From Candidatus Alistipes intestinigallinarum (GTDB lineage: Bacteria > Bacteroidota > Bacteroidia > Bacteroidales > Rikenellaceae): a stretch of 53,280 bases of DNA. Made by a program: the position numbers and the translations under genes. The DNA is taken from contig DXDA01000050.1 in NCBI GenBank assembly GCA_019115745.1, positions 1-53,280 of the forward strand. Direction: 5' to 3'. This document shows positions 34,801 through 43,165 of this stretch, in pieces (the stretch's first letter is position 1; the number at the start of each line of letters is the position of its first letter). Below the pieces are notes generated by a model that saw nothing but the letters and a program-made list of their open reading frames with translations, was not told the DNA's origin and ran no database searches.

Positions 34801-35560
34801 CGACTACGACACGGCCAAGGCGTTCCGCCGGGCCGGTGCCGAGGTGGAGATGAGCGTGCTGTGCAACATCGCCGGCGACGACATCCTGCGTTCGATCGCC
34901 GAGATGAAGGAGCACATCCGCCGGGCGCATATCTTCGTGCTGAGCGGCGGCTTCTCCTCGGGCGATGAACCCGACGGCAGTGCCAAGTTCATCGTCAACG
35001 TGCTGAACAACAAGGATATCATGGCGGAGATCCACGCGCTGCTGGACCGTGGCGGCCTGATTCTGGGCATCTGCAACGGTTTCCAGGCACTGGTCAAGTC
35101 GGGTCTGCTGCCCTACGGCCGTCTCGGCATGGTCACGAAGGAGTCCCCGACGCTCTTCCGCAACGACATCAACCGCCACATCTCGCAGATCGTCACGACG
35201 CGTGTGGCTTCGACCAACTCGCCGTGGCTCAGTACGTTCCACGTCGGCGACCTCCACTCGATCGCCGTTAGCCACGGTGAAGGCAAGTTCGTGGTGAGCG
35301 AGGAACTGGCCCGCGAGTTGTTCGCGGCGGGTCAGGTGGCCTTCCAGTACGCCGACGCCGAGGGTCACCCGACGGCCGAAGCTCCGTTCAACCCCAACGG
35401 TTCGTCGTACGCCATCGAGGGCCTGGTCTCGAAGGACGGCCAGATCCTCGGCAAGATGGGCCATACGGAGCGCTGGGAGGAGAACCTCTTCAAGAATATC
35501 GCCGGCAACAAGGAGCAGTCGCTCTTCGAGAATGCCGTGGCCTATTTCCGGAAGAAATAA
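31847..35560 (+). CDS. purL: Phosphoribosylformylglycinamidine synthase, single-chain
   Basis: A 1237-residue large-type PurL in which synthetase and glutaminase are one polypeptide, so no purS or purQ is needed. The PurS-like N-terminal part precedes a linker with YWSDHCRHTTF. The two AIRS-like halves contain FKNETHNHPTEIEPFGGAST and, later, PSIGGKDSMSGT. The C-terminal amidotransferase domain (from about 965) has HIFVLSGGFSSGDEP and the nucleophile Cys1076 in LGICNGFQALVKSG, followed by SHGEGKF. It converts FGAR and glutamine to FGAM. Confidence 0.96.
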   Translation: MNTTNYRIFVEKLPRFRVEAESLRRELNTNLNLSLRELRLLNIYDLFGFTEELLEKSRYTVFGEVVTDEVSDTCDLAGRKYIAVECLPGQFDQRAASAVDCVRLIDPEAQVNIRSAKLLLFDDSVTEEELARIRHYYINAVESREKDLSVLTDMEQAEVKPVQVLEGFREMADEELEPYCKRMGLAMNADDLYEVVKYFREEGRDPFETELRILDTYWSDHCRHTTFTTELEGITVEESFLKDEIEDSLALYLRIRRELGREHKSICLMDMATIGARYLKQKGLLDDLEVSEENNACSIYVEVDVDGKPETWLLQFKNETHNHPTEIEPFGGASTCLGGAIRDPLSGRSYVYQAMRVTGAGNIYLPVSETLAGKLPQSVISKKAAAGYSSYGNQIGLATTHVREIYHADYVAKRLEVGAVVGAVKAENVRRERPAPGDKIIMFGGRTGRDGIGGATGSSKEHDARSLETCGSEVQKGNAPEERKLERLFRRPEVTRLVKKSNDFGAGGVSVAIGELADGLDIYLDRVKTKYSGLNSTELAISESQERMSVVVEAKDMEEFMGYCREENIEAVHVADVTDTARMRMFKGDRKVVDLSRAFIDSAGAKHYAEAKISEVENRNPFERTVEGATTAERFANNLKDDNVVSQRGLIEMFDSTIGRSTVLMPFGGRTQRSETQVSVQKLPTDGYTDTASVMAFGYNPFVAKWSPYHGAAYAVVEAAAKVVASGARYDRMRYSYQEYFERMTKDAESWGKPLSALLGALKMQVELGLPSIGGKDSMSGTFQHINVPPMLMAFGITTVDARTVISTDLKGAGHRLYLVRHTPRENWMPDTAQLKENFTFVSDRIAEGKILAAWSVGFGGVAEGVAKMAFGNGIGVEVTMEESKLYDYAYGSILVECEGTLEYPRAELVGFTVADASVTVGGVRMPLDELYRANTERFATVYPDKGLNSAEVMTSEPAERRFTYPGEAVEHPLVYIPVFPGTNCDYDTAKAFRRAGAEVEMSVLCNIAGDDILRSIAEMKEHIRRAHIFVLSGGFSSGDEPDGSAKFIVNVLNNKDIMAEIHALLDRGGLILGICNGFQALVKSGLLPYGRLGMVTKESPTLFRNDINRHISQIVTTRVASTNSPWLSTFHVGDLHSIAVSHGEGKFVVSEELARELFAAGQVAFQYADAEGHPTAEAPFNPNGSSYAIEGLVSKDGQILGKMGHTERWEENLFKNIAGNKEQSLFENAVAYFRKK

Positions 35561-35596
35561 GTTGGATATAACCGCATAACAGCAAGATACGAACCA

Positions 35597-36313
35597 ATGA
35601 AACAACTCGAAATGCTCTACGAGGGCAAGGCCAAGCAGGTGTTCCGCACGGATGATCCGGAGAAGATCATCATCCACTATACGGATGCCGCTACGGCGTT
35701 CAACAACATCAAGAAGGCTACGATCGAGAACAAGGGGGTGTTGAACAACGCCATTTCGACCATCATCTTCAAGGAGTTGCACAAGGCCGGGGTGAAAACC
35801 CACTATATCGAGACGATCAGCGACCGCGACCAGGTTTGCCGCCGGGTGGAGATCATCCCGCTGGAGGTGATCGTGCGCAACGTGATCGCCGGCTCGATGG
35901 CGCAGCGCCTGGGAATCGAGGAGGGTACGCAGCCTTCGAATACGATTTTCGACATCTGCTACAAGCGGGACGAACTGGGCGATCCGCTGATCAACGACCA
36001 TCACGCCGTGGCGCTGGGACTCGTGACCTACGAGGAGCTGGAACGCATCTATCGCATGGCTTCCCGGATCAACGAGATCCTCAAGGCGCTGTTCGCCCGG
36101 ATGAACATCAAACTGGTGGATTTCAAGATCGAGTTCGGCCGCACGCCGGAGGGTGAGATCGTCCTGGCCGACGAGGTGTCGCCCGACACGTGCCGCCTGT
36201 GGGACATGACCACGGGCGAACGGCTCGACAAGGACCGCTTCCGCCGTGACCTGGGTCGTGTGCGCGAGGCTTACGAGGAGATTTTGGAGCGTCTGAAAAA
36301 AATTACCGAATAA
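35597..36313 (+). CDS. purC: SAICAR synthetase
   Basis: A 238-residue enzyme that couples CAIR with aspartate. It begins with [30 protein letters not shown] [40 protein letters not shown] and [20 protein letters not shown] are typical and contain the ATP- and substrate-binding residues. [12 protein letters not shown] is the signature near the end. purF starts 1 bp after the stop. Confidence 0.95.
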   Translation: MKQLEMLYEGKAKQVFRTDDPEKIIIHYTDAATAFNNIKKATIENKGVLNNAISTIIFKELHKAGVKTHYIETISDRDQVCRRVEIIPLEVIVRNVIAGSMAQRLGIEEGTQPSNTIFDICYKRDELGDPLINDHHAVALGLVTYEELERIYRMASRINEILKALFARMNIKLVDFKIEFGRTPEGEIVLADEVSPDTCRLWDMTTGERLDKDRFRRDLGRVREAYEEILERLKKITE

Positions 36314-36314
36314 C

Positions 36315-37733
36315 ATGATGGAAGAAGTGATCCGCGACCGCGAACTGCACGAGGAGTGCGGTGTGTTCGGCATTTACGGAGTGCCGGATGCCGCCTCGCT
36401 GACCTATTACGGTCTGCATGCGCTGCAACACCGCGGTCAAGAGGGTGCCGGGATCGTCTCGGTGGATGAAAAGGGTGCGTTCCGCCGCATCAAGGGCAGC
36501 GGTTTGGTGACCGAGGTCTTCGACGAGGGAAAACTCGCCACGCTGAAGGGCTCGATGGCCATCGGACACGTCCGCTATACAACGGCCGGGGGTGGCGGTG
36601 TGGAGAATATCCAGCCGTTCCTGTTCCGCCACAATACGGGCGACTTCGCCCTGGCCCACAACGGCAATATTGTCAATTCGAAACTCCTGCGCGAGTATCT
36701 CGAAAATCGGGGCAGTCTCTTCCAGTCGACCTCCGACAGCGAGATCCTGGCCCACCTGATCAAGAAGGAGACGCGTTACCACGACCGGCCGCGCATCTTC
36801 TCGATCATCGATGCGCTGAACATGCTCGAAGGGGCCTTCGCCTTCCTGATCATGACGGCCAACCGCATCTATGCCTGCCGCGACAAGTACGGGTTGCGTC
36901 CGCTGTCGATCGGGCGTCTGGGCGACGGCTGGGTGGTGTCGAGCGAGACGTGCGCCTTCGACGTGCTGGGCGCGGAGTTCGTGCGCGACGTCGAGCCGGG
37001 CGAGATCGTCACCATCGACAAGCAGGGGATTCGCAGCCGCGACTATTCGCAGTACAAGCGTCACGAGATGTGCTCGATGGAGTACATCTACTTCGCCCGT
37101 CCGGACAGCGACATCGAGGGCTGCAACGTCCATGCCTACCGCAAGGAGTCGGGACGTCTGCTCTGCCAGGAGTCGCCGGCCGAGGCCGATATCGTGGTTG
37201 GAGTTCCGGATTCGAGCCTGAGCGCCGCGATGGGCTATGCCGAGGAGAGCGGCCTGCCCTACGAAATGGGACTGATCAAGAACAAGTATATCGGTCGGAC
37301 GTTCATCCAGCCGACGCAGGAGCTGCGCGAAAAGGGCGTGCGGATGAAGCTTTCGGCCGTGCGTTCGATCGTGAAGGGCAAGCGCGTGGTGCTGGTCGAC
37401 GACTCGATCGTGCGGGGCACGACCTCGCGGCGCATCGTCACGATGCTCAAGGAGGCCGGGGCTACCGAGGTCCATGTGCGGATTGCCAGCCCCCCGATGA
37501 TCGGACCGTGCTTCTACGGTGTCGACACGTCGACCTACGACGAGCTGATCTCGGCGCGCAAGAACGTCGAGGGGGTCCGTCAGGAGATCGGGGCCGATTC
37601 GCTGGCCTTCCTCTCTGCGGAATCCTTGCTGAAGGCCGGCAACCGCTGCGAGTTGTGCATGGCCTGCTTCACGGGGGAGTATCCCACGGCGCTGTATGAG
37701 TCGATGGAGAACGCCAACAAGGAGAATAAATGA
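36315..37733 (+). CDS. purF: Amidophosphoribosyltransferase
   Basis: A 472-residue enzyme for the committed step, PRPP plus glutamine to phosphoribosylamine. Cys15 ([10 protein letters not shown]) is the glutaminase nucleophile exposed after removal of a short propeptide, as in the Bacillus-type enzyme. [13 protein letters not shown] and [10 protein letters not shown] lie in the glutaminase domain. [18 protein letters not shown] is the PRPP-binding motif. [15 protein letters not shown] provides Cys ligands for the structural [4Fe-4S] cluster of this class. The start is ATG 36315 or the adjacent ATG 36318. Confidence 0.95.
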   Translation: MMEEVIRDRELHEECGVFGIYGVPDAASLTYYGLHALQHRGQEGAGIVSVDEKGAFRRIKGSGLVTEVFDEGKLATLKGSMAIGHVRYTTAGGGGVENIQPFLFRHNTGDFALAHNGNIVNSKLLREYLENRGSLFQSTSDSEILAHLIKKETRYHDRPRIFSIIDALNMLEGAFAFLIMTANRIYACRDKYGLRPLSIGRLGDGWVVSSETCAFDVLGAEFVRDVEPGEIVTIDKQGIRSRDYSQYKRHEMCSMEYIYFARPDSDIEGCNVHAYRKESGRLLCQESPAEADIVVGVPDSSLSAAMGYAEESGLPYEMGLIKNKYIGRTFIQPTQELREKGVRMKLSAVRSIVKGKRVVLVDDSIVRGTTSRRIVTMLKEAGATEVHVRIASPPMIGPCFYGVDTSTYDELISARKNVEGVRQEIGADSLAFLSAESLLKAGNRCELCMACFTGEYPTALYESMENANKENK

Positions 37734-37761
37734 GTTAGGAACCTTAAAACCATACATTACT

Positions 37762-38787
37762 ATGGCTCAAAGTTATGAAAAGGCCGGTGTGAACCTCGAA
37801 GCCGGTTACGAAGTGGTGCGGCGCATCAAGAAACACGTGGCCTCGACGGCCCGCACGGGCGTTATGGGCAACATCGGAGCCTTCGGCGGGATGTTCGACC
37901 TCGCGGCGCTCAACGTCAAGGAACCGGTGCTGGTGAGCGGTACGGACGGCGTGGGCACGAAGCTCAAGCTGGCCTTCCAGATGGACAAACACGATACGAT
38001 CGGTATTGATGCCGTGGCGATGTGCGTCAACGACGTGCTGGCACAGGGTGCCGAGCCGCTGCTGTTCCTCGACTACGTGGCCGTGGGGCACAACGAGCCG
38101 CAGAAGATCGAAGCCATCGTGGCGGGTGTCGCCGAAGGGTGCCGCCAGGCGGGTTGCGCCCTGGTGGGCGGCGAGACGGCCGAGATGCCGGGCATGTATG
38201 CCGACGGGGAGTACGATATCGCCGGGTTTACGGTGGGCGTGGTCGAGAAGTCGAAGCTGATCGACGGCTCGAAGGTCCGCACGGGCGACGTGCTGGTGGG
38301 CATTGCGTCGAGCGGCGTCCATTCGAACGGCTTCAGCCTCGTGCGCAAGATCGTGGCCGACAACTATTTCGACCTGCACCGCAGCTATCCCGAACTGTCG
38401 AACAAACTGCTCGGCGAGGTGCTGCTCACGCCGACGAAGATCTACGTGAAACAGGTGCTCGAAGTGATCCGTCAGTGCGACGTCCACGGAATCAGCCACA
38501 TCACGGGCGGCGGCTTCGACGAGAACATCCCGCGTATCCTGCACGAAGGACAGGGACTGGAGATTGAGGAGGGCTCGTGGGAGATCCTTCCGGTGTTCCG
38601 TTTCCTGGAGAAGTACGGCAAGGTGGCGCACCGCGAGATGTTCAACATCTTCAACATGGGTATCGGCATGGTCCTCGCGCTGGACGCCGCGGAGGCTCCG
38701 AAAGCCATCGAGATCCTTCAGGCGCAGGGCGAACGCGCCTCGGTCATCGGACGTGTCACGGACACCGAGGGTGTCGTCATCCGATAG
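37762..38787 (+). CDS. purM: Phosphoribosylformylglycinamidine cyclo-ligase (AIR synthetase)
   Basis: A 341-residue ATP-dependent cyclase. [20 protein letters not shown] starts the protein. [51 protein letters not shown] and [13 protein letters not shown] are the family's conserved nucleotide and substrate segments. ATG 37762 was chosen over the longer open frame, which runs back into purF. purN follows after 4 bp. Confidence 0.95.
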   Translation: MAQSYEKAGVNLEAGYEVVRRIKKHVASTARTGVMGNIGAFGGMFDLAALNVKEPVLVSGTDGVGTKLKLAFQMDKHDTIGIDAVAMCVNDVLAQGAEPLLFLDYVAVGHNEPQKIEAIVAGVAEGCRQAGCALVGGETAEMPGMYADGEYDIAGFTVGVVEKSKLIDGSKVRTGDVLVGIASSGVHSNGFSLVRKIVADNYFDLHRSYPELSNKLLGEVLLTPTKIYVKQVLEVIRQCDVHGISHITGGGFDENIPRILHEGQGLEIEEGSWEILPVFRFLEKYGKVAHREMFNIFNMGIGMVLALDAAEAPKAIEILQAQGERASVIGRVTDTEGVVIR

Positions 38788-38791
38788 GGCC

Positions 38792-39364
38792 ATGCACCGC
38801 CTTGCAGTCTTCGCCAGCGGCAGCGGCACGAACTTCGAGGCCATCGTGACGGCCTGCGAGCGGGGCGAACTGCCCGCCGAGGTTGTCCTGATGGTCTGCG
38901 ACAAACCCGGGGCGCGGGTCATCGAACGGGCCCGGAACCACGGCGTCGAGACCTTCGCCTTCGCCCCGAAGGAGTACGCCTCGAAGGCCGACTACGAGCG
39001 CGAAATCGTCGCGCGGCTGGATGCCGCCGGGGTCGAACTGGTCTGTCTGGCCGGTTACATGCGCATCATCGGCGATGTGCTGCTGGGGGCTTACGGGGGG
39101 CGGATCATCAATATTCATCCGTCGCTGCTGCCGGCCTTCCGCGGTGCCCATGCCATCGAACAGGCCCTGGAGTACGGCGTCAAGGTCTTCGGCGTGACGA
39201 TTCACTATGTCGACGGCGAGCTCGACGGCGGGCGGATCATCGCCCAGCGCGCTTTCCCCTACGAGGGACACGACATCGAGGAGCTGGAGCCGATGATTCA
39301 TGCGGTGGAATATCCGCTTTATGTCGAAACGATTGGTAAATTATTGAACGCAAAAAAAGAATAG
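38792..39364 (+). CDS. purN: Phosphoribosylglycinamide formyltransferase
   Basis: A 190-residue folate-dependent GAR transformylase. AVFASGSGTNFEAIV binds the GAR phosphate. YMRIIGDVLLGAYGGRIINI leads to HPSLLPAFRGAHA with the catalytic His, and VTIHYVDGELDGGRIIAQ carries the catalytic Asp. It uses 10-formyl-THF, which FolD at the end of the same operon can supply. It starts 4 bp after purM; the long frame upstream overlaps purM and is not coding. Confidence 0.94.
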   Translation: MHRLAVFASGSGTNFEAIVTACERGELPAEVVLMVCDKPGARVIERARNHGVETFAFAPKEYASKADYEREIVARLDAAGVELVCLAGYMRIIGDVLLGAYGGRIINIHPSLLPAFRGAHAIEQALEYGVKVFGVTIHYVDGELDGGRIIAQRAFPYEGHDIEELEPMIHAVEYPLYVETIGKLLNAKKE

Positions 39365-39368
39365 GAAC

Positions 39369-40898
39369 ATGCGAGCATTGATCAGTGTAAGCGACAAGAC
39401 GGGTGTCGTGGAGTTCGCCAAGGGACTCCGGGCACTCGGTTGGGAGGTGATCGCCACGGGCGGTACGATGAAACTGCTGCGGGAGAGCGGCGTCGAGGTG
39501 ATCAACATCAGCGACGTGACGGGTTTCCCGGAGATTTGCGACGGGCGGGTCAAGACCCTCCACCCGAAGGTTCACGGCGGGCTGCTGGCGCGGCGCGACG
39601 ATCCCGAGCATCTCAAGGCCCTGAAGGAGAACGGTATTGAGTTCATCGACCTGGTGTGCGTGAACCTCTATCCGTTCCGGCAGACGATTGCGAAACCCGA
39701 CGTGAAGATGGAGGATGCCATCGAGAATATCGACATCGGCGGTCCGTCGATGCTGCGTTCGGCGGCGAAGAACTGGGCCGACGTGACGGTCGTGTGCGAT
39801 CCGATGGACTACGAACAGGTGCTGGTGGAGATCAAGGCCGGCGGCAACACCGAAAAGGCCACGCGGCTGAAACTCTCGGCCAAGGCCTATACCCATACGG
39901 CGGAGTACGACGCCATGATCGCCACCTACATGCGCAAGCAGGCCGGGTTGAACGAAAAGCTCTTCCTGGAGTTTGACCTCGTACAGTCGCTGCGCTACGG
40001 CGAGAACCCCCACCAGGGTGCGAAGTTCTACCGCGAGGAGCACGCTGTGCCCTACTCGCTGGCCTTCGCCCGTCAGTTGAACGGCAAGGAGCTGTCGTAC
40101 AACAACATCCAGGATGCCAACGCCGCGCTGTGCATCGTGCGGGAGTTCGACCGTCCGTTCTGCGTCGGGCTGAAGCACATGAATCCCTGCGGAGCTGCCG
40201 TGGGCCGGGATGTCGTTGAGGCGTGGACCAAGGCCTACGAGGCCGACAAGGTCTCGATCTTCGGCGGAATCGTCGCCACGAACTGCACCGTTACGCGCGA
40301 GGTGGCCGAGCTGATGAAGCCCATCTTCCTGGAGATCATCATGGCCCCGAAATTCGACGAGGGGGCTCTGGAGGTGCTCTGCACGAAGAAGAACCTGCGG
40401 CTGCTGGAGGTCGACATGACGAAGGGCGCCGTGGATCCGAAGCAGTACGTGAGCGTCAACGGCGGCCTGCTGGTGCAGGATCTCGACGTGACGACCCGGG
40501 AGGTGACGCCCGACATGTGCGTCACGAAGGCGAAGCCCGCTGCGGAGCAGATGGACGACCTGAACTTCGGCTGGCGCATCGTCAAGCACGTGAAGTCGAA
40601 CGCCATTGTGGCCGTGAAGGATGGCCGCACGTTAGGGGTCGGTGCCGGACAGATGAACCGCATCGGTTCGGCCGAACTGGCCTTGAAGCAGGCCCGTGCC
40701 GCCGGTGTGACGGAGGGTATCGTGCTGGCGTCGGACGGCTTCTTCCCCTTCGACGACTGCGTGGCGCTGGCTGCCGAGTCCGGCGTGACGGCCATCGTGC
40801 AGCCGGGCGGCTCGGTGCGTGACGAGGATTCGATCCGCAAGGCCGATGAGAATGGAATCGCCATGTGTTTCACCGGCGAGCGCCATTTCAAACACTGA
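39369..40898 (+). CDS. purH: Bifunctional AICAR transformylase / IMP cyclohydrolase
   Basis: A 509-residue two-domain enzyme for the last two steps to IMP. The N-terminal cyclohydrolase (1 to about 195) starts RALISVSDKTGVVEFAKGL and has GFPEICDGRVKTLHPKVHGG. The transformylase domain has LRYGENPHQGA, LKHMNPCGAAVG (catalytic Lys-His) and SDGFFPFDD. It begins 4 bp after purN. Its formyl donor is 10-formyl-THF. Confidence 0.96.
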   Translation: MRALISVSDKTGVVEFAKGLRALGWEVIATGGTMKLLRESGVEVINISDVTGFPEICDGRVKTLHPKVHGGLLARRDDPEHLKALKENGIEFIDLVCVNLYPFRQTIAKPDVKMEDAIENIDIGGPSMLRSAAKNWADVTVVCDPMDYEQVLVEIKAGGNTEKATRLKLSAKAYTHTAEYDAMIATYMRKQAGLNEKLFLEFDLVQSLRYGENPHQGAKFYREEHAVPYSLAFARQLNGKELSYNNIQDANAALCIVREFDRPFCVGLKHMNPCGAAVGRDVVEAWTKAYEADKVSIFGGIVATNCTVTREVAELMKPIFLEIIMAPKFDEGALEVLCTKKNLRLLEVDMTKGAVDPKQYVSVNGGLLVQDLDVTTREVTPDMCVTKAKPAAEQMDDLNFGWRIVKHVKSNAIVAVKDGRTLGVGAGQMNRIGSAELALKQARAAGVTEGIVLASDGFFPFDDCVALAAESGVTAIVQPGGSVRDEDSIRKADENGIAMCFTGERHFKH

Positions 40899-40917
40899 TC
40901 CGAAAAACAGAATGCCC

Positions 40918-42165
40918 ATGAAAGTACTGGTAATCGGCGGCGGAGGCCGCGAACACGCCATCGTCGATGCGCTCTCGCGCTCGCCGCAGGTGGAGAAGAT
41001 CTTCTGCGCGCCCGGGAATGCGGGCATTGCGCGTCAGGCCGAGTGTGTGGCCATCCGGGAGACCGAGGTGGAGCGTCTGCGCGATTTCGCCGCGGCGGAG
41101 GGCATCGGACTGACGGTTGTCGGGCCCGAGGTGGCGCTGGCGGCGGGTGTCGTCGACTGCTTCAAGGCGGCGGGGCTGCGCATCTTCGGCCCCACGAAGG
41201 CCGCGGCCCGCATCGAGTCGTCGAAGGAGTTTGCCAAGGAGCTGATGGCCAAATACGAGATCCCGACGGCCGGATTCCGCGCCTTCACGGAGTATGCCGC
41301 GGCGCGCGACTATGTGGCCGGGCGTCCGTTCCCGGCGGTGCTGAAGTACGACGGACTGGCGGCCGGAAAGGGCGTGGTGATCGCTCAGACGATGGAGGAG
41401 GCCGATTCGGCTCTGAAGGATATGCTGCTCGACGACAAGTTCGGCGAGGGCAAGGTCGTCGTCGAGGATTACCTCGAAGGCCCGGAGTTCTCGTTCATGT
41501 GCTTCGTTTCGGGGCACCGCGTCTGGCCGATGGTGCTGGCCCAGGACCACAAGCGCGCCTACGACGGCGACAAGGGTCCCAATACGGGCGGCATGGGGGC
41601 CTATTCGCCGCTGCCGTTCATCACGGCGGAAGATGAGCGCTTTGCGCTGGAGCGGATCCTGCAGCCGGTGGCCGACGCGATGGTTGCCGAAGGGTGCCCC
41701 TTCGAAGGGGTGCTGTACGGCGGTCTGATGAAGACGGCGCAGGGCATCAAGGTCATCGAGTTCAACGCCCGTTTCGGCGATCCTGAGACGGAGGTGGTGC
41801 TGCCGCGTCTGAAGAGCGACATCGTCGACATCTTCTGCGCCGTGGCCGAAGGGCGCGACACGCAGTTGGAGTGGCACGATTTCGCGGCGCTGGGCATCGT
41901 CCTGGCTTCGAAGGGCTATCCGGGCAGCTACGAGAAGGGCTACGAAATCACGGGACTCGAAAACGTCGAAGGAACGGTCTACCACATGGGTACGAAGGCC
42001 GACGGCGACCGCATTGTGACAGCCGGCGGTCGCGTGCTGTTTGTCGTGGGAACGGGCCGCGATCTGGCCGAGGCGCGTGCCGCGGCGCTGCGCGACGTGG
42101 AGCGTATCGGGTGCGATAACCTCTTCCACCGCACGGACATCGGACATTGGGCATTTGAAAAATAA
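40918..42165 (+). CDS. purD: Phosphoribosylamine-glycine ligase
   Basis: A 415-residue ATP-grasp ligase. MKVLVIGGGGREHAIVDAL is the N-domain signature. LKYDGLAAGKGVVIAQTMEE, GPEFSFMCFVSG, DHKRAYDGDKGPNTGGMGAY and EFNARFGDPETEVVLPRL carry ATP-, metal- and glycine-binding residues. Two ATGs are possible, 40912 and 40918; the second gives the usual family N-terminus. A much longer open frame starting inside purH is rejected because it would overlap purH by 80 bp. Confidence 0.94.
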   Translation: MKVLVIGGGGREHAIVDALSRSPQVEKIFCAPGNAGIARQAECVAIRETEVERLRDFAAAEGIGLTVVGPEVALAAGVVDCFKAAGLRIFGPTKAAARIESSKEFAKELMAKYEIPTAGFRAFTEYAAARDYVAGRPFPAVLKYDGLAAGKGVVIAQTMEEADSALKDMLLDDKFGEGKVVVEDYLEGPEFSFMCFVSGHRVWPMVLAQDHKRAYDGDKGPNTGGMGAYSPLPFITAEDERFALERILQPVADAMVAEGCPFEGVLYGGLMKTAQGIKVIEFNARFGDPETEVVLPRLKSDIVDIFCAVAEGRDTQLEWHDFAALGIVLASKGYPGSYEKGYEITGLENVEGTVYHMGTKADGDRIVTAGGRVLFVVGTGRDLAEARAAALRDVERIGCDNLFHRTDIGHWAFEK

Positions 42166-42176
42166 CGGATAAAAAG

Positions 42177-43025
42177 ATGATAATCAGCGGAAAGGAGCTG
42201 TCGGCCCGGTTGAAGGCCGAAATGGCGGAGGCGGTGAAGAGCTTCCCCGAGAAGTACGGGCGTGTGCCCCATCTGGTCGTAATCCTCGTGGGTGAGAATC
42301 CGGCCAGTGTGAGTTATGTGACAGGCAAGGCCAAGGCTTCGGCCGAGGTCGGGATCCGCAACACGACGATCCGCCGCCCGGAGTCGATCTCGGAGGCGGA
42401 GTTGCTGGGGCTGATTGCCGAACTGAATGCCGATCCGGAGATGGACGGTATTCTGGTGCAGTTGCCCCTGCCGAAGCACATCGACGAGAGCAAGGTGATC
42501 GAGGCGATCGACAAGGCGAAGGATGTGGATGGGTTCCATCCGCTGAATGTGGCGGCGCTGTGGCAGAAACAGCCCTGCACGCTGCCCTGTACGCCGAAGG
42601 GGATCATCAAGATGCTGAAGGCTGCCGGGGTGGAGATCGTCGGCAAGCGGGCCGTGGTGATCGGCCGCAGCAACATTGTCGGACTGCCCGTCTCGAAGCT
42701 GCTGCTGGACGAGAACGCCACGGTGACGATGGCCCACAGTCGCACGTGCAACCTGGCGGAAGTGACACGCGGCGCCGAGATTCTGGTCGTGGCCATCGGG
42801 CGTCCGAAGTTCGTGACGGCCGATATGGTATCGGACGGTGCGGTGGTGATCGACGTGGGTGTGAACCGTGATCCGGAGACAGGCAAGCTGTGCGGTGACG
42901 TCGACTTCGCGGCCATCGAGCCCAAGGCGTCGGTCATCACGCCGGTGCCGGGCGGTGTCGGTCCGATGACGATCTGCTGCCTGATGGAGAACACGATCGA
43001 GTGTTTTTTGAGAAGCCGCAAGTAA
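42177..43025 (+). CDS. folD: Methylenetetrahydrofolate dehydrogenase / cyclohydrolase
   Basis: A 282-residue bifunctional enzyme that makes 10-formyl-THF. The active-site Lys lies in SVSYVTGKAKASAEVGI. VQLPLPKHID, KDVDGFHPLN, VVIGRSNIVGLPVSKLL (NADP-binding) and TPVPGGVGPMTICCLMENT are diagnostic. As the last gene of the pur operon it supplies the one-carbon donor used by PurN and PurH, so its placement makes biochemical sense. An intrinsic terminator follows at 43111. Confidence 0.95.
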   Translation: MIISGKELSARLKAEMAEAVKSFPEKYGRVPHLVVILVGENPASVSYVTGKAKASAEVGIRNTTIRRPESISEAELLGLIAELNADPEMDGILVQLPLPKHIDESKVIEAIDKAKDVDGFHPLNVAALWQKQPCTLPCTPKGIIKMLKAAGVEIVGKRAVVIGRSNIVGLPVSKLLLDENATVTMAHSRTCNLAEVTRGAEILVVAIGRPKFVTADMVSDGAVVIDVGVNRDPETGKLCGDVDFAAIEPKASVITPVPGGVGPMTICCLMENTIECFLRSRK

Positions 43026-43041
43026 GCCGGAACCGGTCGGC

Positions 43042-43106
43042 CCGGTGAGGGGATCGGCGGTGTCGTTGTCTGGTCCGGTGAAGGACCCGGCGGTGCGATT
43101 ATCTGG
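43042..43106 (+). repeat. Imperfect tandem duplication of ~32 bp after folD
   Basis: Positions 43042-43073 and 43075-43106 match at 24 of 32 bases (both start CCGGTGA and end ATTATCTGG or GTTGTCTGG). The repeat lies between the folD stop and its terminator. No function is evident. Confidence 0.5.
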
Positions 43107-43110
43107 ATGA

Positions 43111-43143
43111 AAAGGCCCGGAACCGAAGTTCCGGGCCTTTTTT
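43111..43143. terminator. Bidirectional intrinsic terminator of the pur operon
   Basis: AAAGGCCCGGAAC (43111-43123) pairs with GTTCCGGGCCTTT (43128-43140), 13 pairs with a CGAA loop, followed by TTT. The A-rich left flank makes it usable for the convergent minus-strand gene ending at 43166. Confidence 0.92.
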
Positions 43144-43165
43144 GTGTGAAGGGGAGCGATACCGT

